Of a stretch of 64,000 nt of DNA, positions 29,396 through 40,138 are shown in pieces. Every line of letters starts with the position of its first letter. Position 1 is the first letter of the stretch. Under the pieces are notes generated by a model. The model was not told the DNA's origin and did not search any database. It saw nothing but the letters and a program-made list of their open reading frames with translations. The translations under genes and the position numbers were made by a program. This stretch comes from Bacillus coahuilensis m4-4 (lineage in GTDB: Bacteria; Bacillota; Bacilli; Bacillales; Bacillaceae_K): positions 47,151 to 111,150 of the forward strand of contig NZ_ABFU01000037.3 of assembly GCF_000171615.1 (NCBI RefSeq), read 5' to 3'.

Positions 29396-29475
29396 TATAT
29401 TTTTCATTAAACGTATGGTAAAATGATTGTACTTTAGTATGCTAATTAATTAGAGTGTGAAAGTGAGTGGTAGTC

Positions 29476-30563
29476 ATGTCATTAAAATGGAAATCTCAAT
29501 TAGCTCCATTAACTCCATATAAACCTGGTAAGAGTGTGGACGAAGTTAAAAAGGAACTTGGTTTATACCATATTGTAAAACTAGCATCAAATGAAAACCC
29601 CGTTGGCTCATCTCCAAAAGTAACAGAGTTCTTATCTCAAAATGGAATAAAAGCGAATGTATACCCTGATGGTTACAGTACAGCATTAAGAAAGATAGTC
29701 TCCAAAAAAATAGGGGTAGAGCCAACACAACTTCTTTTTGGTAATGGTTCAGATGAAATCATCCAAATGATTTCAAGAGCCTTACTATCTAAAGAAGTGA
29801 ACACTGTAATGGCAACTCCAACGTTCCCGCAATATCGTCATAATGCGATTATTGAAGGTGCTGAAGTTCGAGAAGTTCCATTACAAAATGGAAAACATGA
29901 TTTAACAGAAATGCTAAATCAAATTGATGAAAATACAAGTGTAGTTTGGTTATGTAGTCCAAATAATCCATCAGGTCGTTATATTACGGAGCAGGAGCTT
30001 ATTCTATTCTTAGACCGTATTGACCCTTCAGTGTTAGTTGTCATTGACGAAGCGTACTATGAATATGTGACCGCTCCAGATTATTACGATGCGATAGACC
30101 TGTTAAAACGATACAAAAATATATTCATAACCCGTACATTCTCTAAGATTCATGGGTTAGCAGCGTTTAGGATTGGATACGGGATAGGTTGTCCTGACAT
30201 TGTTACTAAAATTGAAGCCATTAGAGAGCCTTTTAATACGAACTCATTTGCTCAAGCTGTTGCCACAGTAGCTATTTCAGATGATGAGTTTGTTCAGAGA
30301 TGCCAACAGATGAATGAGGACGGAAAAAAGAGTATTACCAATTCTGTCAAACCCATCAGTTAGATTATTTTGAAACAGAAGGAAATTTCATTTTGATCAA
30401 AACAAAATTAGATAGTGACGATTTATTTGACCGTTTACTCACATATGGCTATATCGTACGCTCCGGTAATGCATTAGGGTACCCAGGCTGGGTTAGAATT
30501 ACGATTGGGACAGAAGAACAAAATAAAGGGCTCATGAGTGCGTTAGAGGTTATTTTGAAGTAA
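29476..30563 (+). CDS. hisC: Histidinol-phosphate/aromatic aminotransferase, one frameshift
   Basis: PLP-dependent class II aminotransferase serving histidine, tyrosine and phenylalanine synthesis. VKLASNENPVG near residue 33, CSPNNPSG, IDEAYYEY and the PLP-lysine motif TRTFSKIHGLA are clear. One A is missing at about 30327 (restores DGKKEYYQFCQTHQLDYFETEGNF), extending the end to 30563 and about 362 residues. The ATG at 29476 follows GAGTGG; an in-frame GTG lies at 29467. Upstream aroH and downstream tyrA place it in the aromatic supraoperon. Confidence 0.94.
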
Positions 30564-30576
30564 GGAGAGAAAAGGG

Positions 30577-31676
30577 ATGGATGGTACCGTATTAATCATT
30601 GGACTCGGATTAATTGGGGGGTCTCTTGCAAAAGCCATAAAAAAAGAACATCCTTCCAGTAGAATCATAGGGTTTGATGTAGACCAAAAAAACATGATTC
30701 TAGCTGAATCAACGGGAATTATTGATAGTCGATCCGATAATCTACAAATAAGTGCAGAACTAGCGGATTTAATTGTCATCTCTGTACCAGTAGTCGCGAC
30801 TAAAAAAGTGATACAAGAGTTGTCTTCATTTTCTTTAAAACCAAATGTTATTATTACAGATACAGGTAGTACAAAAGAAAAAATTAATGGAGTCGGCTAG
30901 TGTTTTTTTTGTAAACTACTGTGGAATTCATCGGAGGTCATCCGATGGCAGGTTCTCATAAGAGTGGAGTTCTAGCTTCCAATGAATTAATTTTTGAGAA
31001 TGCTTATTATCTTTTAATCGCGGAACAAACTTCTGAAAAAGCAAAAATATTACTGGAATGGTTAAAAGGTACACGATCAAAATTCTTATTTGTCACAGCA
31101 AAAGAGCATGATGAAGTGACTAGTGTGATTAGTCATACTCCTCATATAGTAGCAGCCCTTTTAGTCCACCAGGCAAAGGATGCAAGCAGTCTCTATGCAC
31201 ATATCGAACATCTTGCAGCGGGTGGTTTTAAAGACACTACCAGGATTGCATCTTCTAACCCTACTATGTGGAGAGATATACTACTGGAAAATTCAGAGAT
31301 CATAATTCAACACCTTACAACTTGGGAACAATCCTTGCACAATGTGAAGAAAATGTTGTTTCATTCTGATGCAGAAGGACTTTATTCTTTCTTTGACGAT
31401 GCGAGGGAATATAGAGACTCTATTCCTCAACGTGAAAAAGGAGCCATTCCTGCATTTTATGATTTATATATAACCGTCCCTGATTACCCTGGTGTTATTT
31501 CAGAGGTAACTGGTTATTTAGCAGAAGAAAAGATTAGTATAACGAATATTAGGATCATAGAAACAAGAGAAGATGTTTTTGGAGTTCTTGTAGTTAGCTT
31601 TCAAAATGATAAGGACCGACTTCAAGCTTCTCGTTGTATCAACGAACAGACGAATTACGATACTTATATAGCGTAA
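30577..31676 (+). CDS. tyrA: Prephenate dehydrogenase, two clustered frameshifts
   Basis: NAD-dependent oxidative decarboxylation of prephenate in tyrosine synthesis. The Rossmann motif [15 protein letters not shown] is at residues 6-20. [12 protein letters not shown] is the catalytic signature. An ACT domain at the C-terminus (residues from about 295, [18 protein letters not shown]) is the tyrosine-sensing module of Bacillus TyrA. Two extra bases lie close together, one in the A6 run at about 30879-30884 and one near 30912-30920; both removed, the joint reads [22 protein letters not shown]. The corrected length is about 366 residues. Confidence 0.9.
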
Positions 31677-31687
31677 GGAGTAATAGA

Positions 31688-32980
31688 ATGACACGTATAC
31701 TACATAGAACCAATAATCAACCATTAAGTGGAACAATAGAAGTACCAGGTGATAAATCAATCTCCCATCGAAGTATTATGTTTGGAGCTTTAGCAGACGG
31801 GACAACGACGGTGCAAAATTTCTTAATGGGTGAAGATTGTTTAAGTACAATGGAGTGCTTTAAGAAATTAGGAGTTGATATTACCATTGATGAGGATCTT
31901 GTAACAATTAACGGTAAGGGAATTCAAGGATTAAAGGAGCCTATAGAAGTGCTCGATGTAGGAAATTCGGGTACAACTGCACGACTGATGCTTGGGATTT
32001 TAAGTGGACTCCCTTTTTATACCGTTATTCAAGGAGACCAGTCAATAGGTAGAAGGCCAATGAAACGTGTAGTGGCTCCTTTAAGAGAAATGGGAGCTAT
32101 AATTCATGGAAGAAATAATGGAGAATATACTCCTCTTTCCATCATAGGTAATCCTCTCTCTGGAATTACGTATAAGCTCCCAGTTGCAAGCGCGCAAGTG
32201 AAATCTGCCATTCTATTAGCAGGCTTACATGCAGAGGGAGAAACAGTGGTCATTGAACCTGAAAAAAGTAGAAATCATACAGAGAAAATGATTGAATACT
32301 TTGGTGGTAAAATCCATAGTGAAGGACAAGTCATCCGACTTAATGGTAACCAAACCTTTACAGGTAGAGATGTATATGTACCAGGCGATATTTCTTCTGC
32401 TGCTTTCTTCTTAGTGGCCGCAGCAATTGTACCTGGTAGTAAGGTAACCATTGAGAATGTGGGGTTAAACCCGACTAGAACGGGAATTATTGAAGTCCTG
32501 GAAAAAATGGGCGCCAACATTGTTGTAGAATTGAATGATTCTACGTTTGAACCTATCGGCACTGTTACGGTTGAGTACAGTGAGTTGCAGGGGATTGAAA
32601 TTGGGGGAGACCTAATTCCAAAACTCATTGATGAAATCCCAATCATTGCTCTTCTTGCTACTCAATGTAAAGGAGAGACGATCATTAAAGATGCGAGTGA
32701 ACTAAAGGTAAAAGAAACAAATCGCATTGATGCTGTTGTGGATAGCTTAAAGAAACTAGGTGCAAGCATAGAAGGCACAGATGACGGGATGATGATAAAA
32801 GGTTCGTCCAATTTAATTGGGGCGGAGGTAAGTTCTTTAGGAGATCACCGTATTGGAATGATGCTCGGAGTTGCATCGTATCTTACAAATTCTCCTATAA
32901 CACTTCATAATGATGAAGCGGTAGCCATTTCATATCCAACTTTTTTTGAGCATTTACAAAAATTAATAGAAAACAACTAA
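31688..32980 (+). CDS. aroA: 3-phosphoshikimate 1-carboxyvinyltransferase (EPSP synthase)
   Basis: Adds enolpyruvate from PEP to shikimate-3-phosphate (aroE in B. subtilis). Two signature motifs are clear: [11 protein letters not shown] near residue 20 and the LNPTRTG and KVKETNRI blocks. [11 protein letters not shown] near residue 95 is the PEP-binding loop with Gly-Thr-Ala-like residues of class II enzymes. The ATG at 31688 has AAGGAG upstream; the frame is open further back into tyrA. It has 430 residues and is intact. It ends the aromatic cluster. Confidence 0.96.
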   Translation: MTRILHRTNNQPLSGTIEVPGDKSISHRSIMFGALADGTTTVQNFLMGEDCLSTMECFKKLGVDITIDEDLVTINGKGIQGLKEPIEVLDVGNSGTTARLMLGILSGLPFYTVIQGDQSIGRRPMKRVVAPLREMGAIIHGRNNGEYTPLSIIGNPLSGITYKLPVASAQVKSAILLAGLHAEGETVVIEPEKSRNHTEKMIEYFGGKIHSEGQVIRLNGNQTFTGRDVYVPGDISSAAFFLVAAAIVPGSKVTIENVGLNPTRTGIIEVLEKMGANIVVELNDSTFEPIGTVTVEYSELQGIEIGGDLIPKLIDEIPIIALLATQCKGETIIKDASELKVKETNRIDAVVDSLKKLGASIEGTDDGMMIKGSSNLIGAEVSSLGDHRIGMMLGVASYLTNSPITLHNDEAVAISYPTFFEHLQKLIENN

Positions 32981-33003
32981 AACTGCCTCTAGGCAGTTTT
33001 TCT
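32979..33003 (+). terminator. Intrinsic terminator after aroA
   Basis: AAACTGCC and GGCAGTTT form the stem with a TCTA loop, followed by TTC. Confidence 0.75.
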
Positions 33004-33105
33004 TCATCATAAGGTGTATAAATATAGGTCTGAAATGATAGGGTAACCGACATGTTTCTCCTTTTCGAAACATATGGTAGAGGTAAGGATAAAGGAGGGG
33101 GAAAC

Positions 33106-33999
33106 ATGGCGTATATCTTTGAAGAGAGTACTTGGTTTACTGATGAAAAAGAATATAAGGGATCCCTACTCGTGAAAAATGGTAAAATCCAATCCATTCG
33201 AGAACGTTTTTCGTATTATTCATACTACAGAGTAGAAACAGCCCCTTTTTATTTAAGTCCCACGCATACGGTGCTTGACAGACAACTAGTAGAGGGACAA
33301 GCTAATAAAATAAAGGAATATGTTTGTAATCAATTCTTGAAAAAGGGAATAACAACCGTAATCATTCCACTAATCATTAACTATTCAGGAGAATTAAAAG
33401 AAAAAATACAACATTATCTCTCTTTACTAGAAGGAATAGCTATAGATACAGTATTTTGTGTTCGCATAGAAGCAAAAAGATTGTCAGAGAAAATAATAAG
33501 GGAATGTTGTAAAGAGAAAATCTCTCTTATACTATTGGATGTTGAACATGATGAAGAGTTAGTAAAACCACACTGGGGTTGGATTAAGTCTCATCTATTT
33601 AGTTATCCTATATGTTTTGTTCCACAATATTTGTCAAATTTAGATAAAGATGAACGTAGAAAACGGATACAATATTGGGAGAATGTTATGATTTTCAACA
33701 AAATTCCTCATTTATTGTGGTCTATCCGTGAAAATTATCCACTATCAATACAAGTCCTTAAAAAAATTGGAGTATACCCGAAAAGAGGAAATTTTTTGGT
33801 TGGTGGAGAAGTAAGCTATAACCTTTATTTGTACTCACCTTTCAAATCTGTTGATGAACCCGGAGCAATTCATTATGATGAACTTAGTCTTTCTTTAACC
33901 GTTCATCGTGAACGAGTAGTGTTTAATCTGGGTGAAGTCACCTATATTGAAGATTTTGGAGAGCATCTTACAATCAAAACGCCTGCTTTTTTTGTATAG
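33106..33999 (+). CDS. Amidohydrolase-like protein lacking catalytic histidines, function unknown
   Basis: A soluble 297-residue protein. The N-terminus (YKGSLLVKNGKIQSI) resembles the small beta-barrel of the amidohydrolase superfamily. A barrel-like alternation of strands (KKGITTVIIPLI, IDTVFCVRIEA, KISLILLDVEHD) follows, and the C-terminus (LSLTVHRERVVFNLGEVTYI) again looks like the second half of the barrel. No HxH metal motif follows the first strand, so catalysis is unlikely. This reading is an inference by eye. AAAGGAGGGGG gives the start at 33106. The gene lies between aroA and ypiA, where B. subtilis has none. Confidence 0.55.
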   Translation: MAYIFEESTWFTDEKEYKGSLLVKNGKIQSIRERFSYYSYYRVETAPFYLSPTHTVLDRQLVEGQANKIKEYVCNQFLKKGITTVIIPLIINYSGELKEKIQHYLSLLEGIAIDTVFCVRIEAKRLSEKIIRECCKEKISLILLDVEHDEELVKPHWGWIKSHLFSYPICFVPQYLSNLDKDERRKRIQYWENVMIFNKIPHLLWSIRENYPLSIQVLKKIGVYPKRGNFLVGGEVSYNLYLYSPFKSVDEPGAIHYDELSLSLTVHRERVVFNLGEVTYIEDFGEHLTIKTPAFFV

Positions 34000-34028
34000 C
34001 TAGGTTGATATAGAAAGGAATAGAACGT

Positions 34029-35286
34029 ATGAATTTAGGAAATGAAATGATTAAGACTCTTCATAACGGAGAGTTAGACAAAGCAAAAATACTATTTAAA
34101 CGTGTTCAAAAGGAAGGTAGCGATCAGGACAAATTTGATTTAGCTGAAGATCTTTATGATTTAGGATTTGTTGAAGAAAGCTCCATCTTAATTGATGAAT
34201 TGTTAGTGCTTTATCCAGGTGAAGGTGAATTGCTAGTCATGAAGGCAGAAATTTTAGTAGAAATGGATCAAGAGGAAAAGGCGATTGAATTATTATCTAC
34301 AGTCCATGAACAAGACCCTAACTTCCCAAGAAGCCTATTATTACAAGCAGATCTTTATCAAATGCAGGGACTCTATGAAGTAAGTGAAAGAAAACTACTA
34401 GAAGCGAAAGAAAAGGCAAAAGATGAAGTAATTATTGATTTCGCATTAGGTGAGCTTTACCTTGAACAAGGAAAATTTCGAGAGGCGATTAAAACTTATC
34501 ACTATATTCTAAATGAGAAAAAAGAAAGAAAAAATAGCAGGAGTATCTATTCATCAAAGGCTAGCAGAAACCTTAAGTACTTCTGGGGCGTTTGAAGAAG
34601 CCTTACCGCATTACAGAAAGGCCGTCAAAGAACAATTCGAAGCAAACACAATTTTCGGTTACGGTTTCACTGCACTTCAAGCTGGACAGCATCAAACGGC
34701 TATTCAGCAATTTGAGGACTTATTGTCATTGGATCCTGAATATTATTCTGTTTACTTACTACTAGGACAAGCCTATGAATTGGACGAAAGGTTAGAGGAA
34801 GCACTAGAAACGGGTATAAAAGGATGTAAGCAGGATAGCTATAATAAGGACCTATTATTCTTTACAGGTAAGATTGCACTAAAATTAAAAGATGATTCAA
34901 ATGCAGAAAAATATTTACGAGAGGCATTAGCCGTCGACACGGAATTTATTGAAGCAGCATTTGTGTTAAACCGATTACTCTTATCACAAGAGGATTATAA
35001 CGGAGCCTTAGAAATTCTTCATCAGTTCCAAGATATAGAAGATCCAAGATTTATATTGGATGAAGCAAAAGCGAATAATGGAATAGAAAAATATGAAGAG
35101 GCATTAAATGCATATCACCGTGCATATATTTACTTTAAAGAAGACCAAGATTTCTTAAAAGAGTATGCTTACTTTCTAATTGAAGACGGCAAAAGAACCG
35201 AAGCAATACCTATTGTAATGCGATTACGTGAGTTAGACCCAACAAACGAAGAGTGGCAAGATATGTTGGTTAGTTTAGAAGAATAA
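34029..35286 (+). CDS. ypiA: Tetratricopeptide-repeat protein YpiA, one frameshift
   Basis: About ten TPR-like helical repeats cover the whole protein (recurrent patterns such as LAEDLYDLGFVEES, AIQQFEDLLSLDPEYYSVYLLLGQAYEL). It is a cytoplasmic scaffold of unknown partner. One extra A in the A6 run at about 34528-34533 breaks the frame; removing it gives LNEKKERKIAGVSIHQRLAETL. The corrected length is about 418 residues. AGAAAGGAATAG precedes the ATG. It heads ypiA-ypiB. Confidence 0.9.
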
Positions 35287-35314
35287 AAAATAATCTACAG
35301 AGGAGGGAATGCAC

Positions 35315-35854
35315 ATGGCCACCCCTGTTTCTGTCAATGAGAAAAAGGACTTTATCCGCTGGTTTTTAAATCATTATCAGTTAAAACGTAGAGAATGTGT
35401 ATGGATTCTGAACTACTTAATGAGTCATGATCAATTAATGAAAAATGTTCACTTTGTAGAAGAAGCTCAATTTTGCCCACGGGGGCTTGTGATGTCAACT
35501 CATTGTGTAGATGAAGCACCGTTTAAATTCTATAAAGAAAATGTAATGACAACGGATGCTGAAAAATCATTCCATGACATTCGACTAAATCGGGAAGAAG
35601 ATATTTATATTCAATTAAATTTCAAACGGTCAAAAGGCTCTTATCAGTATGTTGCAGTTCTTGAAGAAAATCCATTTTTACCCAAATCATTAAAAATTAC
35701 GGAAAAAGACAGAATCATAGCTGAACAGTTTCTAAAAAATAGTATTCATACTTTCCAACGAGAACGACTGTTAAAAGAAATTGATAAAGCATTAGACCGA
35801 AATGATGTGGATGCTTTCCAAAATCTAACTGCACAATTAAAGCATTTCAAATAA
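35315..35854 (+). CDS. ypiB: UPF0302 protein YpiB with IDEAL domain
   Basis: A 179-residue protein. The N-terminal UPF0302 region contains [18 protein letters not shown] and [14 protein letters not shown]; the C-terminal helix ([19 protein letters not shown]) is an IDEAL domain. The function is not well established; B. subtilis ypiB lies at the same place before ypiF-qcrABC. The ATG at 35315 has AGAGGAGGG 7 bases upstream; the ATG at 35309 touches that site. Confidence 0.9.
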   Translation: MATPVSVNEKKDFIRWFLNHYQLKRRECVWILNYLMSHDQLMKNVHFVEEAQFCPRGLVMSTHCVDEAPFKFYKENVMTTDAEKSFHDIRLNREEDIYIQLNFKRSKGSYQYVAVLEENPFLPKSLKITEKDRIIAEQFLKNSIHTFQRERLLKEIDKALDRNDVDAFQNLTAQLKHFK

Positions 35855-35886
35855 CCTCCCAAAATAGGGAGGTTATTTATTTTTTT
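35849..35886 (+). terminator. Intrinsic terminator after ypiB
   Basis: ATAACCTCCC and GGGAGGTTAT pair around AAAATA and are followed by a T-rich run. Confidence 0.9.
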
Positions 35887-35953
35887 GATGCTACTAGATG
35901 ATTCAAATATTCGAGTGATAATGCTAAACTATGTAGGAGAAGGAGTGTTAAAG

Positions 35954-36412
35954 ATGAAATGGATGAGTAAAGATATTAAGTTATTTCAACAAGAAAGAAT
36001 ATATATAGACACGGTAATCATTCCTTTGTTACCTCTTAGTCTTTCAGAATCGGCGTCTGACTTTGCTTCAAAAAGTGAATTGATTCAAATAGTTGCTGAC
36101 CAATTAGAAAAACAATTTAAAGGTAGAGTTCTATTATTACCTGGATTCTCCTACTGGACTAACCAAAAGGAACAATCAGAATCGTTTCTATCACACTGGA
36201 TAAGTTCCCTAAAACAGGAGGGAATTAAGCATATTTGCATCCTATCGAATGATCATTCGTGGAAAGAGTATGAAGAAAACAGTGATTCTTCATTCTTCTG
36301 GCTACCTACAATTCCACTAGAAGATATGGACGAAAAATACAAAGTGTCTATAATCGAAGATCAAATTCAAGCTCTATTAAAACAATTAATAAAAAATTGG
36401 CAAACTAGTTGA
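35954..36412 (+). CDS. ypiF: YpiF family protein (DUF2487)
   Basis: A 152-residue protein starting MKWMSKDIKLFQQERIYIDT, with VIIPLLPLSL in the first third, as in B. subtilis YpiF. The ATG at 35954 follows AGGAGAAGGAGTG; the frame is open further upstream. No catalytic motif is visible. It precedes qcrABC as in B. subtilis, but the product is not part of the complex as far as known. Confidence 0.86.
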   Translation: MKWMSKDIKLFQQERIYIDTVIIPLLPLSLSESASDFASKSELIQIVADQLEKQFKGRVLLLPGFSYWTNQKEQSESFLSHWISSLKQEGIKHICILSNDHSWKEYEENSDSSFFWLPTIPLEDMDEKYKVSIIEDQIQALLKQLIKNWQTS

Positions 36413-36544
36413 ATATTCTACTGAAATACTGTAGTTAATATTGACCTCTTTATTAGATTAATATATCATGGATATGTCCTAGTTTTATAAAATTGTGCGA
36501 AATTTGTCCGCAGGACTGAGCTGACGATAGAGGGGGGAAGAAGT

Positions 36545-37054
36545 ATGAGCAAACAACGTGTATCTAGACGACAATTCCTTAATTACACACTAACTGGTGT
36601 AGGTGGGTTTATGGCAGCAGGAATGCTAATGCCAATGGTACGTTTCGCTGTTGATCCGGTTTTAAAATCCGTTGGAGAAAGCGATTTCAAACCAACATCA
36701 CAAAAAGTTGACGAACTTACTGCAGAACCAGTTCGCGTTGACTTCAAGTATGAACAAAAAGATGCATGGTACACTTCTGAAGTAACACAAACAGCTTGGG
36801 TTTATAAAGATGAAAAAGGTGAAGTTATAGCTTTATCACCAATTTGTAAACATTTAGGCTGTACGGTCAACTGGAATAATGAAGATCACCCAAATCAATT
36901 CTTTTGTCCATGCCATTTAGGGTTATACGAAAAGAATGGTGCTAATGTACCGGGTACTCCACCACTTGGGCCACTAGATGTGTATCCAACTGAAGTAAGT
37001 GAAGATGGTTACCTATTACTAGGTAAACCACAACCGAACAATCTCGTCAAATAA
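36545..37054 (+). CDS. qcrA: Menaquinol:cytochrome c reductase, Rieske iron-sulfur subunit
   Basis: A 169-residue Rieske protein with a single N-terminal anchor. SRRQFLNYTLTGVGGF at residues 7-22 is a twin-arginine-like signal anchor. The [2Fe-2S] ligands are in CKHLGC (first Cys and His) and CPCHLG (second Cys and His). It passes electrons from menaquinol to the cytochrome c subunit. AGAGGGGGGAAG precedes the ATG. It forms an operon with qcrB and qcrC. Confidence 0.96.
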   Translation: MSKQRVSRRQFLNYTLTGVGGFMAAGMLMPMVRFAVDPVLKSVGESDFKPTSQKVDELTAEPVRVDFKYEQKDAWYTSEVTQTAWVYKDEKGEVIALSPICKHLGCTVNWNNEDHPNQFFCPCHLGLYEKNGANVPGTPPLGPLDVYPTEVSEDGYLLLGKPQPNNLVK

Positions 37055-37067
37055 GGAGGCGTAAAAA

Positions 37068-37742
37068 ATGCTTAATAAAATGTATGATTGGGTCGATGAG
37101 CGTTTAGATATTACGCCTTTGTGGCGAGATATCGCAGACCATGAAGTGCCAGAGCACGTTAACCCAGCTCACCACTTCTCAGCATTCGTATATTGCTTTG
37201 GTGGTCTAACGTTTTTCGTAACTGTAATTCAAATTCTTTCTGGAATGTTCTTAACAATGTACTATGTTCCAGATATTGAGAATGCTTGGCAATCTGTTTA
37301 TTACCTACAAAATGAAGTTGCATTTGGACAAATCGTTCGTGGTATGCACCACTGGGGAGCAAGTCTCGTAATCGTTATGATGTTCCTACATACACTTCGC
37401 GTGTTTTTCCAAGGAGCATACAAAAAACCCCGAGAACTTAACTGGGTAGTTGGAGTCCTTATTTTCTTCGTTATGTTAGGATTAGGTTTCACAGGATATC
37501 TTTTACCATGGGATATGAAAGCTTTATTTGCAACAAAAGTTGGATTAGAGATTGCAGCTGCTACACCATTTATTGGTGAGCAAGTGAAGACTCTTCTTGC
37601 AGGTGATCCAGACATCGTAGGAGCTCAAACGTTAACTCGTTTCTTCGCGATTCACGTATTCTTCTTACCAGCTGCGTTGTTAGGTCTAATGGGGGCTCAC
37701 TTCATTATGATTCGTAAACAAGGTATTTCTGGACCATTGTAA
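37068..37742 (+). CDS. qcrB: Menaquinol:cytochrome c reductase, cytochrome b subunit
   Basis: A cytochrome b6-type protein of 224 residues with four membrane helices that bind two b haems plus the extra covalent haem. The histidine pairs are in GMHHWGASLV and FLHTLRVF (helices B) and in FFAIHVFFLPA (helix D); GYLLPWD marks the quinone site. AAGGAGGCG precedes the ATG. It is intact. Confidence 0.96.
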   Translation: MLNKMYDWVDERLDITPLWRDIADHEVPEHVNPAHHFSAFVYCFGGLTFFVTVIQILSGMFLTMYYVPDIENAWQSVYYLQNEVAFGQIVRGMHHWGASLVIVMMFLHTLRVFFQGAYKKPRELNWVVGVLIFFVMLGLGFTGYLLPWDMKALFATKVGLEIAAATPFIGEQVKTLLAGDPDIVGAQTLTRFFAIHVFFLPAALLGLMGAHFIMIRKQGISGPL

Positions 37743-37787
37743 AAAGAATGAACGTACACTATCGTACCTAATGAAGGAGGGGACATT

Positions 37788-38559
37788 ATGCATCGTGGAA
37801 AAGGGATGAAGTTTGTTGGTGACTCACGTGTACCAGTAGAACGTAAACCAAACATTCCGAAAGACTATTCGGAATTTCCAGGGAAAACGGAAGCTTTCTG
37901 GCCAAACTTCTTGTTGAAAGAATGGATGGTAGGTGCCGTTTTCTTAATTGGCTATCTTTGCCTAACCATTGCGCATCCGTCTCCATTGGAGCGTATCGCA
38001 GATCCAACAGATACAGGGTATATACCTTTACCTGACTGGTATTTCTTATTCTTGTATCAATTACTGAAGTATGAATTTGCTTCAGGTCCTTATAACGTAA
38101 TTGGAGCGTTTATTATTCCTGGTTTAGTATTTGGTGGATTATTACTTGCACCGTTTATTGACCGTGGAACGGAGCGTCGCCCGTTAAAGCGTCCATTCGC
38201 GACAGGATTTATGTTACTTTCAATTGCAGGTGTTATTTTCCTAACTTGGGAATCAGTTGCTCACCATGATTGGGGAGGCAGCTAAAGCTCAAGGAGCGAT
38301 TGTTGAAGAAGTAGAAATTGATACATCTGCTGAAGGATATGCCATTTATCAAGAAAATGGATGTATTAACTGTCATGGTGAAAATTTAGCAGGAGGAGCG
38401 GCTGCGCCGTCTCTTGTGGCTAACGAATTATCACCTGAAGAGATTGCAGACATTGCCGTGAATGGTAAAGCACCAGGAATGCCTGCTGGCCTATTTAAAG
38501 GTACAGATGAAGAGCTTGAAAAGCTTTCTACCTTTATCTCTGAAATGTCTAAAAAGTAA
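37788..38559 (+). CDS. qcrC: Menaquinol:cytochrome c reductase, subunit IV-cytochrome c fusion, one frameshift
   Basis: A fusion of cytochrome b6f subunit IV (three membrane segments; PLPDWYFLFLYQLLKY is the PEWY-like quinol-site motif, here PDWY) and a C-terminal cytochrome c domain. The haem-c motif CINCH lies near residue 190, with a methionine ligand in APGMPAGLF. One extra G in the G4 run at 38270-38275 breaks the frame between the parts; removing it reads WESVAHHDWEAAKAQGAIVEE. The corrected length is about 257 residues. Confidence 0.94.
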
Positions 38560-38566
38560 AAAACAG

Positions 38567-38597
38567 AAAGAGTCAGTGAAAACTGACTCTTTTTTTA
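38567..38597 (+). terminator. Intrinsic terminator of qcrABC
   Basis: AAAGAGTCAGT and ACTGACTCTTT pair around GAAA, followed by TTTT. Confidence 0.93.
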
Positions 38598-38632
38598 GGA
38601 TGGAGATCTTATTAAAAGGGAGGGAATCATCG

Positions 38633-39215
38633 GTGTTATCTATTTTCCACCTATTGCAAAATAAAATTGTATTATGGTGGCTCCTTATTGTAAATGTATT
38701 TGGAACAATTTACGGATACTATTGGTATGGGTATCAGCTAGAAAAAACGGAGCCTCACTTTATACCATTTGTACCGGACAGTCCAACAGCTAGCCTATTT
38801 TTCTTGTTTTGTACTGATTGGATTTTTATATAAAAAGCAGAACGGCCTAATGGAAGCCTTAGCAATAGTCACTCTATTTAAATACGGGGTATGGGCAGTA
38901 GTTATGAACTTGCTAACATTACTTTTAACAGGGTACTTAAACCCTGCAGGATATATGTTGATGGCATCACATGCTGCCATGGCAATTCAAGGTATTCTAT
39001 ATGCTCCATACTATAAAATAAAACCTTGGCATATAATAGCTGCAGGTTTATGGACAATACATAATGACATTATTGATTACGTGTTCCTACAATATCCTGT
39101 CTATACGATCATTCACTACTATACGAAAGAAATAGGTTATTTTACCTTCTGGTTAAGTATTTTTCCATATTTATTCTTTATTATTTTGGTTATAAGAGGA
39201 ACAGAAAAGATCTGA
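38633..39215 (+). CDS. ypjA: Membrane protein YpjA (DUF1405), one frameshift
   Basis: A hydrophobic protein with five or six membrane segments, starting at the GTG at 38633 behind AAAGGGAGGGA. One extra T near 38797-38815 breaks the frame between ...PDSPTASLFF and LIGFLYKKQNGLMEALA. The corrected length is about 194 residues. YGVWAVVMNLL and WTIHNDIIDY are typical of the family. Position between qcrC and ypjB matches B. subtilis. The function is unknown. Confidence 0.86.
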
Positions 39216-39289
39216 CTTCTTTCTAGAATATTGGTCTACTCTTGTCCACCTATTCATACATTTTAGTAGTAGTATGAGGGGGACCATTT

Positions 39290-40081
39290 ATGAAGAAAGT
39301 TATACCTATTATTCTTATTCTTATGATCGGCATATATCTTACACCATTGGTTTCAGCAAAAGAGTCTACCCTGTCGGAGTTAGACTTAATGGCAAGTCGA
39401 GCATTATTATTAACTAAACAGGGAAATTATTCAGATGCATTGCAGTTATTAGACCATTTTTCTGAAGAGTTTACGAGTGTGTCAATAGGAGAATACTCTT
39501 TAACTATGGACGAGCTCAGGATTGTATCTGTCTCACATGATGAAGCCATATTAGCACTTACAAGCAGCTCCTTGCCTAGTAGTGAACGAATTAAAAAAGT
39601 CACTACTTTTCGATTAGTGGTGGACGCTTTGTTAAGTGAATATGATCCTTTATGGACAAAGATGCAAGATCAAATTATGGAAAATTACAATAGTGTTAAG
39701 GAAGCGGCTATTGCAGGCAATACCTCACACTATAATCTAATGATGAACCAATTTATTTCTTCCTACAGTATGATTCAACCGAGTATTACATTAGATGTTG
39801 CCATTGAGGATGTGCAGCGTCTTGATGCAAAGATAGAATATATAAACCACTACCGTACGGATATACTTGAAAGTGAAGTAGCTATGTATCAGTTCCAAGC
39901 GTTAGAATCAGATTTAGATTACTTATTTCAGCATATAGAAGAAGATGAAGCAGACCCTTCGCTTTGGTGGGTTATACTTACAACGGGTGGTATCATTGTA
40001 AGCACACTCTCCTATGTAGGTTTTAGAAAATATAAAGCAGACCTAAATGAAAAACGACCTAGCAAGAGACATAATAGTTGA
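39290..40081 (+). CDS. ypjB: Sporulation protein YpjB
   Basis: A 263-residue exported protein with a signal peptide (residues 1-23), an all-helical extracellular domain, and one C-terminal membrane helix (SLWWVILTTGGIIVSTLSYVG) followed by a basic tail. It matches YpjB in size, topology and locus. In B. subtilis loss of ypjB mildly affects sporulation. GAGGGGGACC precedes the ATG. Confidence 0.87.
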   Translation: MKKVIPIILILMIGIYLTPLVSAKESTLSELDLMASRALLLTKQGNYSDALQLLDHFSEEFTSVSIGEYSLTMDELRIVSVSHDEAILALTSSSLPSSERIKKVTTFRLVVDALLSEYDPLWTKMQDQIMENYNSVKEAAIAGNTSHYNLMMNQFISSYSMIQPSITLDVAIEDVQRLDAKIEYINHYRTDILESEVAMYQFQALESDLDYLFQHIEEDEADPSLWWVILTTGGIIVSTLSYVGFRKYKADLNEKRPSKRHNS

Positions 40082-40138
40082 CAATACGCCTCGATTCAAT
40101 ATAATTATACATAAATAATTATTTTATGGAGGACGACA

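Noticed and set aside
29449..29475. GAG/TAG-like triplets before hisC as a TRAP site
   Set aside because: Only three to five loosely spaced NAG triplets are present; TRAP needs about nine to eleven with regular 2-3 base spacers.
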